Positions 21,684-33,086 of a stretch of 64,000 bases of DNA are shown here, piece by piece. The notes under the pieces are model-generated. The model was not told the origin of the DNA and made no database searches. It saw only the letters and a program-made list of their open reading frames with translations. How positions within the stretch are numbered: position 1 is the stretch's first letter; the number at the start of each line of letters is the position of its first letter. Source of the stretch: Buddleja alternifolia (Eukaryota > Streptophyta > Magnoliopsida > Lamiales > Scrophulariaceae); assembly GCA_019426215.1 (NCBI GenBank), contig CM033393.1, positions 22,508,591 through 22,572,590 of the forward strand, read 5' to 3'. The position numbers were made by a program, and so were the translations under genes.

Positions 21684-24600
21684 GATAATGTGATCTAACC
21701 ATTAAGTACAAAGTGGTGGGAACGATAGAACCCGTGAATGCAAAAGATTTTATTTGCGAACAGCTTGATGCACTATCTCCCTTCAACCCTTTGAACGAAA
21801 TGTGGCAAAAGAAAGGATTCACTGCAAATACTAGCTTGGCTCATTATTGTGGTACATATGACTAGGAACAAGAAAAATAAATGCAATAAAAGGAAGTTTT
21901 CCAATCACTAACTCAAACATATTGTCAAATCGTACTTAGAAAAATATGGAGGTACTTATGAGAGCGAACTTAGATCTTTCTTTTACTCAACAATATATTT
22001 CCGTCTTCCTGAATTAGGAGAGCAAGTCCGGTGAATGGCACTGCCAGAGAAGGAGAGAACTCTGTGGCCTCACACCCTGAGAGGCCACCAAGAGGCAGAG
22101 ATAGAAGGCTAATGCCTCCCCGGTCTCCTCGTTGAGGTCACATCTCAATGACCCCCGAGGAGGCCTTGCCACGGCGTGAAGGTCAAAGAAGGCGTGATCA
22201 ACGCTGTGATAGAAGCCCGGAAGACTATGGGAGGTACGAGGACATGCAATTGGTGCCCTTAGTAGTGGCTCCGTCGAAGAGAAGCCCGTTCCATTCAGCA
22301 ATATTGGCTGAGTCCTTGCCCCCAGGGCTTAAGATTCCACACTTGAGTGAGTATGAGGGAGACGGAGACCCTCAAGAACATGTTGATAAGTTCAACGCAA
22401 AGGCAAAAATGTATGATACCAGCGATGCCGCATATTGCAAGATCTTCAGAACCGCTCTCTCGGGAAAGGCTCTAAGTTGGTTCAATAGGCTACCGGCTGG
22501 CACTATCATCGACTTTGATCAGCTGATTAGGGGCTTCCTCAATCACCTCTCCATGAACAAGAAATACCAGAAGATAACATCTTTCTTGTTCACGGTGGTT
22601 TAAAAAGACGGAGAATCCTTGAGGGATTATGTAAGGCGTTTCTCCAACGCTGTGTCGGAGGTACCCCATGTTAACCACGAGTTGTTATCAAGCATTATGC
22701 AAAAAAACTTACGGAATGGTAAGTTCAAAGAGTCAATTGCAGGGAAGCCCCCAACAATCATGGCAGAGTTGCTGGCTAGAGCTGAGAAGTACATAAGATT
22801 TGAAGTGACCATAGGGTCGTTGAAGAATGAAAGTGGAGGCAATAAGAGGAAAGCCAGAGACGAAGACAAGGTGCCAAAGGCCAAAGAGAGGAAACCTATA
22901 CCCCCATCGGGGTTCGCCAAGTATACTCCACTCATCCTTTCGAGGGAACAAGTCTTGGTCATAGCTGAGCAGCAAGACATAGTTTCATAGCCGAAGAAGA
23001 TGAGAGGTAGTCCCAGTCGTGTCAAGTCCAAGAAGTATTGTAGGTTCCATTGTGACAAAGGACACACAACGGAAGAATTCCACCACCTTCAAGTGGAGAT
23101 TGAAAAGTTGATCAAGAGAGGCTACTTGCAAGAGGTGACTGGCCCATCCAAGGTAACCGTTCAGACATCCCAAAGACAAAGGGGTAGAGATGGGGGCAAG
23201 AGCAACCCTCAGACAGTGGACTCAAACATGGACAATCCCCCAGTAAATAGGATCATAGGGGTGATTTTAGGAGGATCAGTTGGAGGCGATTCGGTGAATG
23301 CAAGAAAAGCCTCGGTGAGAGCAGCTATTGGACTGCACGCTTTGAGTACCCCACATAGGGCAAGTCAATCAGATCAGAGCCAATAGTCCCACTATAGAGT
23401 TTGTCCATCAAGATGTGAGGTATGGGATCCCCTTAAAAATGATGCTTTGGTGATATCCGCCACCATCTCAAACTTCTGGGTGAAAAAGGTGTTAGTTGAT
23501 AGTGGAAGTTTGGCAGACATAATATTTCACAATGACTTTGCTCAGCAGGGGGTAGACAATGCCCAGGTTTAGATGGTCAACACTCCCCTTATGGGATTCA
23601 TGGGTGAGACTGTGGAAGCCCTAGGGGAAGTAACTATCCCCATCTCTCTTGGCGTCTATCCCACACGCTCTATGAAAATGGTTAAGTTCTTAGTGGTAAA
23701 AGCCCCCTCCATCTACAAAGTCATCTTGGGGAGGCCGAGCTTGAACTTATTCCAGGCTGTTATCTCAACTTTCCACATGAAGATCAAGTCCCCACCCCAA
23801 AGGGAGTGGGAGAAGTAATTGGGGATGTCAAGGTGGCAAGAGAGTGCTATGCAAACACCTGAAGAAACCCAAAAGAAAGCATGGAAAAAAGGACCCTGAG
23901 GATAAATGGAAGTAAGTAGCGATCAACTTGATCTCGACGGAAGAAGATGGCTTGGGGGACAATGCCAGGATAGCCCAGCATCTCATGGAAAGTATGAAGA
24001 GCCCGGGGAGTTCCTCCCCCCCCCCCCCTCCCCAACTCAGCTGAGTCAGAATGCTGAGCCCCTAGTGGTTTCTGAAGGTAAACCATCAGTCACCACCTAT
24101 TCCATAAACAATTTAAAGACAATACCATGTTGGCCATGAGCCAATTGTTTTTTATGTTTTGAGGTGCCTAAATGCTCCCACAGACGTTGTTTTGAGATGC
24201 CTGCATGCACCCCCCCCCCTTATTTCTTCTATTTCATGCATGAATGACTTGAATAATTTATTTAAGTGCTTCATAGCACCCATTTCCTTTGCATATGTTA
24301 ATTGTTATCTTCGAGTCATGGTCGGATAGCAAACCAAGAGTTGGTGGCTCCAACTGAGGCCATTATAAAGTCTCAACACTTAGTTTATTTCCGCTATTCT
24401 TTAAGTTGCCATAATGATAAGTAGGTGACACTTGATACATTTAGGCCACTGGCCAAACATATACTTAGATGCTTGTGTCACCATTGTTGTGCTATTATCC
24501 AACAGCTATAAACAAATAACCGCTCTACGCACATAAGGGAAGGAACAAAAACTTTAACACGACCCCTGGCAGCTACCAAGCTCCCACCGGAGGCCTTACA

Positions 24601-24690
24601 AACATTACTCGCGACCCCATTCGAGGTCAACATGCATGGCATCGCTAACATTCCCCGAGCCATATACGACTTGCCAGAGGATAGGCGATC

Positions 24691-24950
24691 CCATAATCCC
24701 TCCATAATACCAAGAGAGGTTGAGGATCTACAAAAGGTCTCTCCACTCCCACTATTACTATGGATTGAGATCATGCCCCATAGTCCCTCCATAAGACCGA
24801 GAGAGGCCGAGGACCTACAAAAGGTCTCCCCGCTCCCACTATGGCTATGGATAGAGATTATACCACATAATCCCTCCGATAATACCGAGAGAGGTTGAGG
24901 ACATACAAAAGGTCCCCCCCTCCCATTAAGGGTACGGATTGAGATTGTAA
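24691..24950. repeat. 87-bp tandem repeat, three copies
   Basis: Units start at 24,691, 24,778 and 24,865, each with CATAATCCCTCC, GAGAGAGGTTGAGGA and ACAAAAGGTCT-type blocks. The array lies where pol should be in the RT-less Gypsy element; such arrays are known in 3' parts of Tat-lineage elements. Confidence 0.9.
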
Positions 24951-25680
24951 ACAAACTAAGAGGCACACAAGCCCATAATAGGTGGCGACTTGCGGTATCA
25001 TGGACCGTGTCGTCCATTCAAATTACAGAAACTTCATTGTTCCTAGTGTTTTTATCAAACACCGAGGAGATAGTGAAAGATAAATATCTGAATAAAGAAT
25101 CAACTTCACTTCATGCTGATAATGCGTGGAGATAATAACTATTTAAGCCGACACAAAACATGCAAGGCACCACATGCAGCTTACCTTGTTATCACTTACA
25201 CACCTACCCTCCAAGAGGTGATTAGGAAGTGAGTAGTAGCAACATGAACAATCATCCAACCCACTTAAACATGAGGGTAAACAATCATCGTATGGCAAAA
25301 CGCAAAGAATATTTTCTAACTCCATTCCTATATAGTCACTTACTCCTAAATTTGAATACGCACAATTATGGAGTAGTGGGGCATACAAGGGGAGAAAAAT
25401 ACATACATGGCCAAGAAGCCAACTTTTAGAACAATGAAAAAAATCAATCGCTATCAGCGAAATGACTACAAGTCAACATACTAAAAGATAAGATTCATGG
25501 TAAGAAGAGAAATACTCACAAGACGACATGCCAAGAGGAAAAATATCCATCAAGCCATGTCAAAGGGTAACTAAGAATAAATGTCACTACTGGTAGATCA
25601 TAAAGCAGACTAAAAACAATGTGAGAGCATAAAAATTAAAGGGTGACAAGAGCTGCATGGCTGAGGAATCTACCAAGACC

Positions 25681-27634
25681 TCAGCTGGCAGTGCTGTCTC
25701 TAGTATCGGTCTCCCCATCACTGGTGTCGGGTACATTCTCGTGCAACCAAGTGAAATCATCATCTGGGTAACGACCACTCTCGCGAAGAGCCCTACGGCA
25801 CTTGCGCATCGTCTTAGTCATAAAACCCCTAGCAACCTTATAAGCCCGCTGATTGCACTCCTCGATATAGGCGGCACTCTTACGAAACTTCTCTACTACC
25901 GATGTCTTGGCATCACTGAAGGCCCTCTTCCCAGCATTTGAGGCAAGGAAGCCACTACCGTCACACTTCTCTACTTCGAGCTTCTTTTGAGCCTCCTTAT
26001 ACTTTCCCTTCCATTTATCATAAGAGTTCTTAACCCTCCAGAACCGTGATAGCAGCTGACGGTTCTGCTGGAAGCTCTCCAAATGCTCCTTCTCCACCTC
26101 TTCGCACTTGTGGCGGAGACAGTGGGATAATTGAAAGGCCTGACAAAAAAGGGAGGAGGGAAAAGAAAGTCTTAGAGGCACTAATATGTAACCTCATAAT
26201 AATAATATCAACATTTGTAAATGCTTACCCGACCTGCACTGGTGCAAATCTCCTGATCGAGGCGCTCGACCGGTAGGGATGACAAGCAGGTAACATCATA
26301 GTCGGTCACGACCATCCTCATCATCGACCAAGGCGTCACGGGATCAATCGTATCCCAAAAGAAATTGACATTGAGGTCCAAGTTTACCCTAGAGACAAAC
26401 AAGCCATTGTCAGGACCGGCAGAGCTGGAACTCCCCGGAGTGTCACCACAAGCATGCTTCATTGGGGGACCAGCGGAGGTAAAGAAATAGTGGGAACGCA
26501 TCTCCCATCGAGGGCCACCTCTCTCCCACGGCTGTTCCTCGGAGACGAATGAGGAGAGTGCTCAGTAACATCATCGTCATCTACGGGTGCCAATACCTCA
26601 GTGCCTCAAGGGCAAGCAACAACGCCCAACTTAGAGCCTTGGGGACCCTTAGCACCCAAATCCGCCATCAAGGGGTCAAAATCCAAGGTGCATGGCACCT
26701 GTTCCAACAAGGCAAGATCTGAAGAGGGAGGAGCTCGAGGCACGCTTGAAGGGGAATGGGAGGAAGGTCCTGGTTGATCTGCCCCCTGCCTTGCCATGGC
26801 CATGTGAAACTTTGGAAGTACAGAGGGTGGTGGAAGCCACCTTGTTTTGGGCATTCTCATGCCTTCACAAAAAGGGAGGGTACCAAGTGTTAGCATGTGA
26901 AAACGTAATGCAAAAGAGTTCTAACGTAAAGTGGGAAGAAATAATGAGCACCATATACCAGAAGTATAGAACTGGTTAACATCAAATCTACCATCATACA
27001 AACCCGCCTTGCCAAAGTCAACTCTAAGTTGCCTTTGTGCGGGGTTGGCTAGCTGAGGATCTATATTCCTGTTCCAATGCAAGGGCATGGATATGCCCAA
27101 GCTGGTGATGGGAAAATAGAAAAACTTTAGTTTCCAATCATCCTTGGTTTTAACGTTACCCTCCAAAAACCTGACGGTCGGAGCCGGGAAAAAATATACA
27201 TATGGCGTGGAATGACACGCCTTGAGTGTAAACAAGGCCAGAACGGCCTCAAGGTTAATGTCAAGACCTAGCTCAGTAAATCGAGAAATAAAGCCCTTAA
27301 AGAGGGCAAAACACGTCGGGGTCACTTGACTGATGCATATGCCATAGTGGTCTAATATCTCCCCGAAGAGTTTATGGTACGGGAATGTGAGCCCCGAACG
27401 AAAATACTCCAAGTATAGAGTCACATGCCCCTCAGGTGGATCTAGGATTCGACAGCCCGACACAGGCAAGGGCAACTCGAAGTCCATCGCCGTCTCCTCG
27501 AATAGAGCTACAAGCTCGGCCTCAGTGATAGTGGAATCACGTGAGTCAAATGCAAAGCCATCATCGGAGACTGGGGCCTCAGTGTCTGGGGGATAATGAC
27601 TATCTAGTCCTATGAAAATGAAGGGCTCCATCAA
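25681..27634 (-). CDS. Antisense ORF of the RT-less Gypsy element (PF04195-like)
   Basis: Minus-strand frame opposite to gag. The first exon (27,634 to about 26,959) encodes MMEPFIFIGLDSHYPP and a domain with YLEYFRSGLTFPYHKLFGEI and SQVTPTCFALFKGFI, typical of the plant 'putative gypsy type transposon' family (PF04195). The frame then needs splicing: donor CTG/GTATAT near 26,958, acceptor GAAG/GCATGAG near 26,862, a Ser/Pro-rich middle, RVNLDLNVNFFWDTIDP with a donor near 26,228, and an acceptor near 26,140. The last part (QLSHCLRHKCEEVEKE to stop 25,681-25,683) is a Lys/Glu-rich coiled coil with a Ser/Asp/Thr tail. The middle shows a stop and possible frame damage. Function of this family is unknown. 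Exon edges are inferred. Confidence 0.6.
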
Positions 27635-27754
27635 TAACTATTTCTGAACAGAGGTTATCTAAATAAGATAGCACACATACACAAGAAGTGAACACATCTC
27701 AAAAACATATGCGAAAGTCGACCAATGGAATAGACCCGGACCCAAAGCATGGTC

Positions 27755-27862
27755 ACGCGGCCCCCCGCCGCGAGGCTAAGCCCCACTATAGCAGCCGCGA
27801 GGTGACGTCTCGCGGCCACCACTGCGGGGCGATACCTCGTGGCTGCTCACCTCGGGGCTATT
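27755..27862. repeat. GC-rich inverted-repeat block
   Basis: A GC-rich island with repeated CCGCGAGG/CGCGGC motifs. One stem is exact: CCGCGAG (27,795-27,801), loop GTGACGT, CTCGCGG (27,809-27,815). It lies about 120-230 bp upstream of the antisense ORF start, so it could be that transcript's control region or simply 3' UTR of the element. Confidence 0.65.
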
Positions 27863-28308
27863 AAGGACTCCGCCCTATTGAAATTTCCCCGATTGGACTC
27901 CGATGACTCCTAAACGACCTCTATTGAGGCGGGGAGAGCATGGATGTAATCAATAAAAAAGGGGGAAGAAAAGCGAGCAAGTATCTCAAAGCTATTATCA
28001 CATATCCACACCAAAGAAGAGAGCAATAGCAAATTACATTATTTTTACCTTGGTCACCTTGGCTTTTGTCCATGGTAGAGTGAGGGAGACTCCTAGAGAG
28101 AGAGTTTCTTTAAGGGATGAGAGACTGTAGAGTTGAGAAGGAAAATTGTGGCTAAGTGCCAACTACCCCTCCATACTTATACAAGAGTAGATGAGGAGCC
28201 TTTATGACTCATTGCCTAGTAAAATTCAAAATTAGGTGGCACGACCTAAGCGGTATTACATTCACTCCCAGGTATCCCGCCTAGTAAACCAGGGAGTGGG
28301 GGGCATTA

Positions 28309-28806
28309 TAATGTGCACCAAAAAGTACCCAAGGGTATTATGGTAATTGCTTGTGTCCCCAAGATGGGTCAGGTCGCTACCTGTGGGCGGATCTGTGGAG
28401 GACCCTCTGTACAAATCCAAAAGGGACGAAAGACCCACCAATGATAGTTGGGTCCTAATATCAGTCTAAGAGACCATAATCTCAAGGAGACTAACCCTGA
28501 TGGGTTGTTAACTAATTTAGGCCCATAGCCCACTACTAGCTCCTTATAAATACCTTAGAGGAGCTGACAAAGTCTCATTATCTACTCCCCCAGTAAAAAT
28601 CCACTGCCTATTGAGAGTAACCCCACAAAAGAACTACGAACTTACTTGATCCCGCACTGCTTGGGTACGTAGGTAGCTCGAAGTAACCGAGTGCAGTCTA
28701 TAACTTAATACATACTTAATCTAGTTTGTCGTGAGTTGGATCAATTCTCTTACCCCACGTGGTTTATCACGTCACAATCACTGTTTGACAATTTTTACCA
28801 TCATCA
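28309..28806 (+). repeat. 3' LTR of the RT-less Gypsy element
   Basis: Preceded by the purine tract at 28,291-28,303. Has TATAAATA at 28,545-28,552 at the same relative place as the 5' LTR. Confidence 0.9.
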
Positions 28807-29459
28807 GAAGGGAACTTACATATATGAAAATATCTAATTAATAAATTCATTGTCTAATAATTAAATGAAAAGGATCTTAAATATATGGAATGATCTAATT
28901 AATTAAAGAAGAGAGATTGAGAAGGAAAGAAAACTGCTAAGGGTGGAACCCCTAGCAATAGGCATGTACTGGGGTTATAAATAACCTAAGTATAGACGCC
29001 TACACACGAATGAAAAGCACAAGGCTTTTGGAGGCTTGGTCTCGTCTTCTCTTTTCTTCTCCCTCTGCATTAGAGCATATACACGATCACCATTTTCTCC
29101 ATAAGTCAAAAGCTTCAATTTCTCTTAGCTAGAATTGATAGAAAAGATCGAGGATACAAGCTAAGGTGTGGACACCGTTAGAAACACTTTGTAGAGTTAG
29201 AGCGTAAAAGCAAACAAGTCAAGAGAATTGGTAGGAGCAAGATCGTTCTCTCGGAAAAGTAGATGTTGCTGCTAAAGTATTTGATGATAGGAATCATCAG
29301 ATAGGTAACACTCGAAAAAAACCCTATGGATATTCATGAAAATCCGATGGTACCATGTCTGTCTGCCTAATCCCTGTTTAAGGGTTGTCCTTAGTTAAAT
29401 TTTAATTACTTGTTTTCGTTGTGCGTATAATCTTGGGGGTTAGCCACCGTATCCCAACA
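28807..29459 (+). repeat. Copia-type LTR copy B, right part
   Basis: Continues the LTR left at 18,418. Its end 'atccgatggtaccatgtctg...gtatcccaaca' matches the end of the 6641-8719 solo LTR read on the minus strand ('atccgatggtactatgtcta...gatcccaaca'). Confidence 0.75.
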
Positions 29460-29496
29460 AACCAACACCCGTGGAACAAGGTGTCCTCGTTTAGAG

Positions 29497-29795
29497 GGTG
29501 TTGTACATGAACAAATCTTGGTGAGACAGTGATATCCCATTTTTCTCACAGTTTCTATGGTTTGGAACAGTATTTTGGACTACAGTGTTGAGGTACATTC
29601 CACAGTCACCACCTAGTGCGTGACTGTCCATTTAGCTTTCTATAAAGAGAATTTATCTTAGGAATGTGGTAAAGACAATAAAGATAAAGACAAACGCCAA
29701 TTTTTTGATAATCTCTTAATAAGACTGAATACAAATTGTAGTTTATACAAAAGATGCTCACCACTAATTAGCTTGCTGGGCCCACTACACTAACA
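29497..29795 (-). repeat. Inverted LTR fragment, copy C
   Basis: Matches the right end of the 6641-8719 solo LTR in the same plus-strand orientation (blocks 'catgaacaa.tcttg', 'cagtgatatc', 'tggaaca', 'gctcacca'), so it is a 5' LTR start in minus orientation ending TAACA at 29,795. It lies about 40 bp from the end of copy B in the opposite direction. Confidence 0.6.
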
Positions 29796-31632
29796 CAAAG
29801 GATGAGGGTGACGCCTAGCCATCCAAGTGACCCTATACTGTAGCCCAACCTAGCTCAAAAGAGTAGATCACATCGAACTTTTCCGGATGTGAATACCATA
29901 TGTGTACAAACCTTTCGTTCTCATATCACGTTCAAGTGAAAGTAATGGAGGTCGTCAAACTCACAAGACTCGACTATATGAAGCATATTTCAAGTTGCAG
30001 AATGTGGAGCATATTTGAAGTCTTAGAAGGAACCTTAAATCCATGAGGTAGATAAACAAAGTTGGATATAATATTCAGATGTGGATATTAGTTGATCACC
30101 ATGAGGAATAGAGTAGTAGTGATGCTCAAAGGGGAGAATATTGTGCACATCTGAGAAAGAGAGAAACCATTAAGTGGAGAGGCACCTCGAGCAGAAGGTG
30201 AGGCATAGAGATCTCATTTGATCTCCATTGGTTTCGAATACGTGCCACATTAGATTGATAGTCACTTAGGAGAAGTGAAAGGGTTTGTTCAAGTTAAGTC
30301 AAGTTTTTTTTTTATCCGTCTGCAAGCAAGAGATTGTTGAATTAGTGGATCTAGATCAAAGAGTGAAGAATCAACGAGAAAGATTGAAAAAACGGAGCCG
30401 AAAAAAACACGAGCAACAATTATGGGCATGCTCGCCACAGCATTCCAGGCGTAACTTTCGAGCCATGGGTTTGCATTTAAAGGCGGTGATGATCGGTCTT
30501 TCGTGGACGTAAACAAAATTCAAGTGTTACAAAATTGCTTATCTTGCTTCCTAGTGCGATGTGATTCTTTCCTAATTAACTAACATTATTTCTTTGTTCC
30601 ATGGGGTTTTATCTTGCTCTATTATTCTAAGAGAACTAAACTTGTAATTGTGAATCACTTGACTAAAGTAATATGACCTAGAGTATGGGTAGTTATTTCC
30701 TTTGTTTTGAGTTTCCACCAAAAAATATTTGTTTCTTCTTTTTTTCTTTACTTTTCCTTCTGTGTTCTTATTTTCCCCAAATTTTCGCACATTAAACCAT
30801 TATGTGCTTAACGTTGGGTCTCATGCAGTACATTTCCACATAGTGAGGTTTCTATAATTTTGAAATATCAAGAAGATAAAAAGGTAATTAGGTCACCAAT
30901 AGCACAAATAAGCGTAATTAACCGTATCGATTAGCTACTAGATATTTTCCGAGGCAGTTTATCATTTATTACTATACTTTTCCAAAACTTACTATGAAAG
31001 TTACAAGTATATATAATGATTTTGACAACACCGCTCGAACACAATGACTATGATTTATTTAAACCGGCATAGCATAAAATTTGGTTTATCATTTTATTTT
31101 GGTTGTTTAAACAAATGTTGAATGATAAAAATATGGGTAAAACGCATATTTCCCCCAACAGATAGGGGATTTCGCATTTTACCTCCTATTCTAAAAGAGC
31201 TCGCACCCGACACCTCAACCTTTCATTTATTTTTTTAACAGAATTTTCCCAGACTCTGTTTGCGACTCTCTTGATATTTGTGTATTTCGCCCCCGACTTT
31301 AAACAAATGTGAACTTTGTCGCCTGACCTTGAAAGGATGTGTACTTTACCCATTGATCATGCAGTTCATCATCAAATCCATATTTTCAATGACAAAATGA
31401 AATGTTCCACTAAAATTTGGACATGTGACATGCTCTTCCTAATATATATGGACATTGGACATTCTATTAGTTTGATATTTTATAATTATAAACTATATGA
31501 TTATTATACATTTATACATGTATAAAAACAATAACGATTTAAATTTATTTAATTATAAAATGACTCGAATTTATTTGAATGTGTCATATATTATGTAAGT
31601 TTAATTATAACGTCAATATATAATACAAGATA
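29796..31632. other. Unassigned region, no gene seen
   Basis: A stretch at about 30,105-30,150 (CTCAAAGGGGAGAATATTG) looks like the 3' end of a retroelement interior, but no domain can be read. At 31,130-31,350 there are sentence-like CCCC-rich blocks ('ttcccccaacag', 'cgcccccgacttt') of the sort found in MITE or Mutator ends; no matching inverted end was found. The remainder is AT-rich. Confidence 0.5.
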
Positions 31633-31640
31633 TTAGTATC

Positions 31641-33078
31641 TAGGCCAGTCAATCAAGCCGAGCGAGCCGAGCCTGGTCATGCTAACGCTCGGCTTGATAT
31701 TATTCGAGCTTTTGTCTCTAAGGTTTGAATTTGTACGAGCTTTTTTGCCAAAGCTCGGGCTCGGCTTGAAAATTTATACGAGGTTTGAGCCGAACCCAAG
31801 CCGGCCCAAATTAATTCTACTTATAAAAAACTACAAGTAATAAAGTAAATATAATATATAAATTAACAAAAGAATAACAGTGTACAAAACATTAAAAGAA
31901 TTGACATCATCCATGCTCTAATGACAAATCATAAAACTTAAATTCGCAAAGTGGCAACATTTTTAATAAATAAAGTAAATTGTATCGCCTCTTGCTAGCT
32001 TTCCAATCCATTTCTCTTGCACCTAGACTGCAAATAAGAATTTATACATTAAAAAAGTAATAAAGTACAAGTAATATAGAATTTTTAATAACTACAAGTA
32101 ATAAAGTAAATATAATATATAAATTAACAAAAAATAACAGTTCACAAAACATTAAAAGAATTGACATCATCCATACTTTAGTGACAAATCATAAAACTTA
32201 AATTCGCAAAGTCGAAACATCTATAATAAATAAAGTAAATTGCATCGCCTCTTGTTAGCTTTTCAATCCATTTCTCTTGCACCTGGACTGCAAATAAGAA
32301 TTTATACATTAAAAAAGCCATCAGCAATTGAAAAAAAAAAGATTTCTTTAAAAAATTATGAGTAAGGAATTAACTTTAGAAAAAAAAAATCAAAGAATTA
32401 TATTACAAATTGTAAAGGTTATCTTACTGGAAAAATAATCCCATTCAATTTTCTACTCGTCACATGAATAAGTTGAAATATCTCTATAGATACATGCTCT
32501 TTATATTATTAAAGACTGAAAATATTATAGATAAATATATATTTGGTTACTTACAAGAAAAGTGCATGTGAGTGATAAGAATTACGATGAACAACAGCCT
32601 TTAGAAGACGAAACCTAGCAGGAGCAGCCCACGACTTTCAATCTCAATTTATGTACATGATTTATTGATTTGTATAAGAAAAGACATAGGACTCTTAAGA
32701 GTTAGATATGGAGTTTGTTTACTTATTTCAATTATTTATAGACTAATGCGTTGTATAAGTAAAATTTTGAAATTACATGGTGATTGATCATTTTAAGGAT
32801 TGTTTTTCCTAATTTAACTATGAAAATTCTCCATCCAATTTGGAATTATAGACATATTATTAAATATTATAATGTGTGTGTGTGTGTATATATATATAGT
32901 ATAAAAATTTACGAGTCCAAGCCTAATTCAAGCAGAGCGTACTTCTGCTCATGCTCGGCTTGAATTTGATTTCAAGTCTTAACCTTCGGCTCGGGCTCGG
33001 CTTGTATTAAGCTCGGTTTGAAAATTTCCAATCCGAGGTTATGAGCTTCAAGCCGGTTTGGACTCATTGACAGTCCTA
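31641..33078. mobile_element. hAT-like non-autonomous element
   Basis: Ends TAGGCCAGTCAA and TTGACAGTCCTA are 12-bp imperfect inverted repeats (10 of 12). Flanking 8-bp sequences TTAGTATC (31,633-31,640) and CTAGTATC (33,079-33,086) agree at seven positions, fitting the 8-bp duplication of hAT elements. Both ends carry several GCTCGGCTTG-type motifs. No transposase is encoded. The inside has a direct duplication (see next entry). Confidence 0.75.
31831..32317 (+). repeat. Direct duplication, 227-bp units, period 261
   Basis: Copy one 31,831-32,057, copy two 32,092-32,317. Both start CTACAAGTAATAAAG and end TTTATACATTAAAAAAG, and share 'gacatcatccat' and 'ccatttctcttgcacct'. They differ at a low but clear rate, so the duplication predates the most recent history of the element. 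Confidence 0.9.
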
Positions 33079-33086
33079 CTAGTATC

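Larger units (their letters stand above)
21140..21990. other. Organellar DNA inserted in a retrotransposon (NUMT)
   Basis: The core is a plant-mitochondrial-type trnY-GUA. Around it the sequence is not gag-like: gag coding stops making sense after about 21,140 and returns after about 22,010. The stretch up to about 21,540 is probably mitochondrial flank. The part from 21,550 to 21,990 may be organellar too, but I cannot assign it. There is no target duplication, as expected for end-joining capture. Borders are approximate. Confidence 0.55.
18951..23818 (+). pseudogene. Gypsy gag-protease, broken and interrupted
   Basis: Begins MSQPLSMQTRSQARTT at ATG 18,951. Reading resumes in frame after the solo LTR as NPVPEDRLDHPDGQ (20,681 on). 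After the organellar block the Retrotrans_gag domain is at about 22,300-22,790 (FNAKAKMYDTSDAAYCKIF, ALSWFNRLP, then LRDYVRRFSNAV). A CxxH-type knuckle YCRFHCDKGHTTEEF follows at about 23,035. The aspartic protease reads KVLVDSGSLADI (about 23,485-23,520; DSG in place of the usual DTG/DSG active site), then VILGRPSLN near 23,725. Stops: TAA about 22,601, TAG about 22,988, TAG about 23,571, plus damage in the N-terminal part. RT never appears downstream. Confidence 0.85.
18419..28806 (+). mobile_element. Gypsy element lacking RT (Tat-like), with antisense ORF
   Basis: LTRs of about 509 bp (18,419-18,927) and 498 bp (28,309-28,806) share ATGTGCACCAAAAAG at the start and ACCATCATCA at the end. 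A TTGGCGCCGTCTATGGGA primer-site motif follows the 5' LTR and an AGGGAGTGGGGGG purine tract precedes the 3' LTR. The interior has gag and protease on the plus strand, an 87-bp tandem array, then a multi-exon antisense frame. No RT, RNase H or integrase is seen. Two later insertions lie in gag: a solo LTR (19,046-20,675) and organellar DNA (about 21.14-22.0 kb). No clean target duplication is visible (AAAAG against GAAGG). Confidence 0.9.

Noticed and set aside
21538..21822. 94-codon minus-strand frame in the organellar block
   Set aside because: Includes the 17-bp hairpin and has no family signature; likely chance.
24691..24950. 87-bp repeats as a gene-coding array
   Set aside because: The open plus-strand frame over them is short and the repeats sit in a retrotransposon region known for such arrays.
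18414..28811. Target duplication for the RT-less Gypsy element
   Set aside because: AAAAG against GAAGG agrees at only three of five bases; not accepted, though the LTRs are clear.
30285..30512. 75-codon basic frame (MFKLSQVFF)
   Set aside because: The minus strand is open over the same span, there is no motif, and surroundings look non-coding.
31130..31350. CCCC-rich block resembling the arms of the 39-kb and 53-kb elements
   Set aside because: Similarity is in style only; I could not align it or find an inverted mate.
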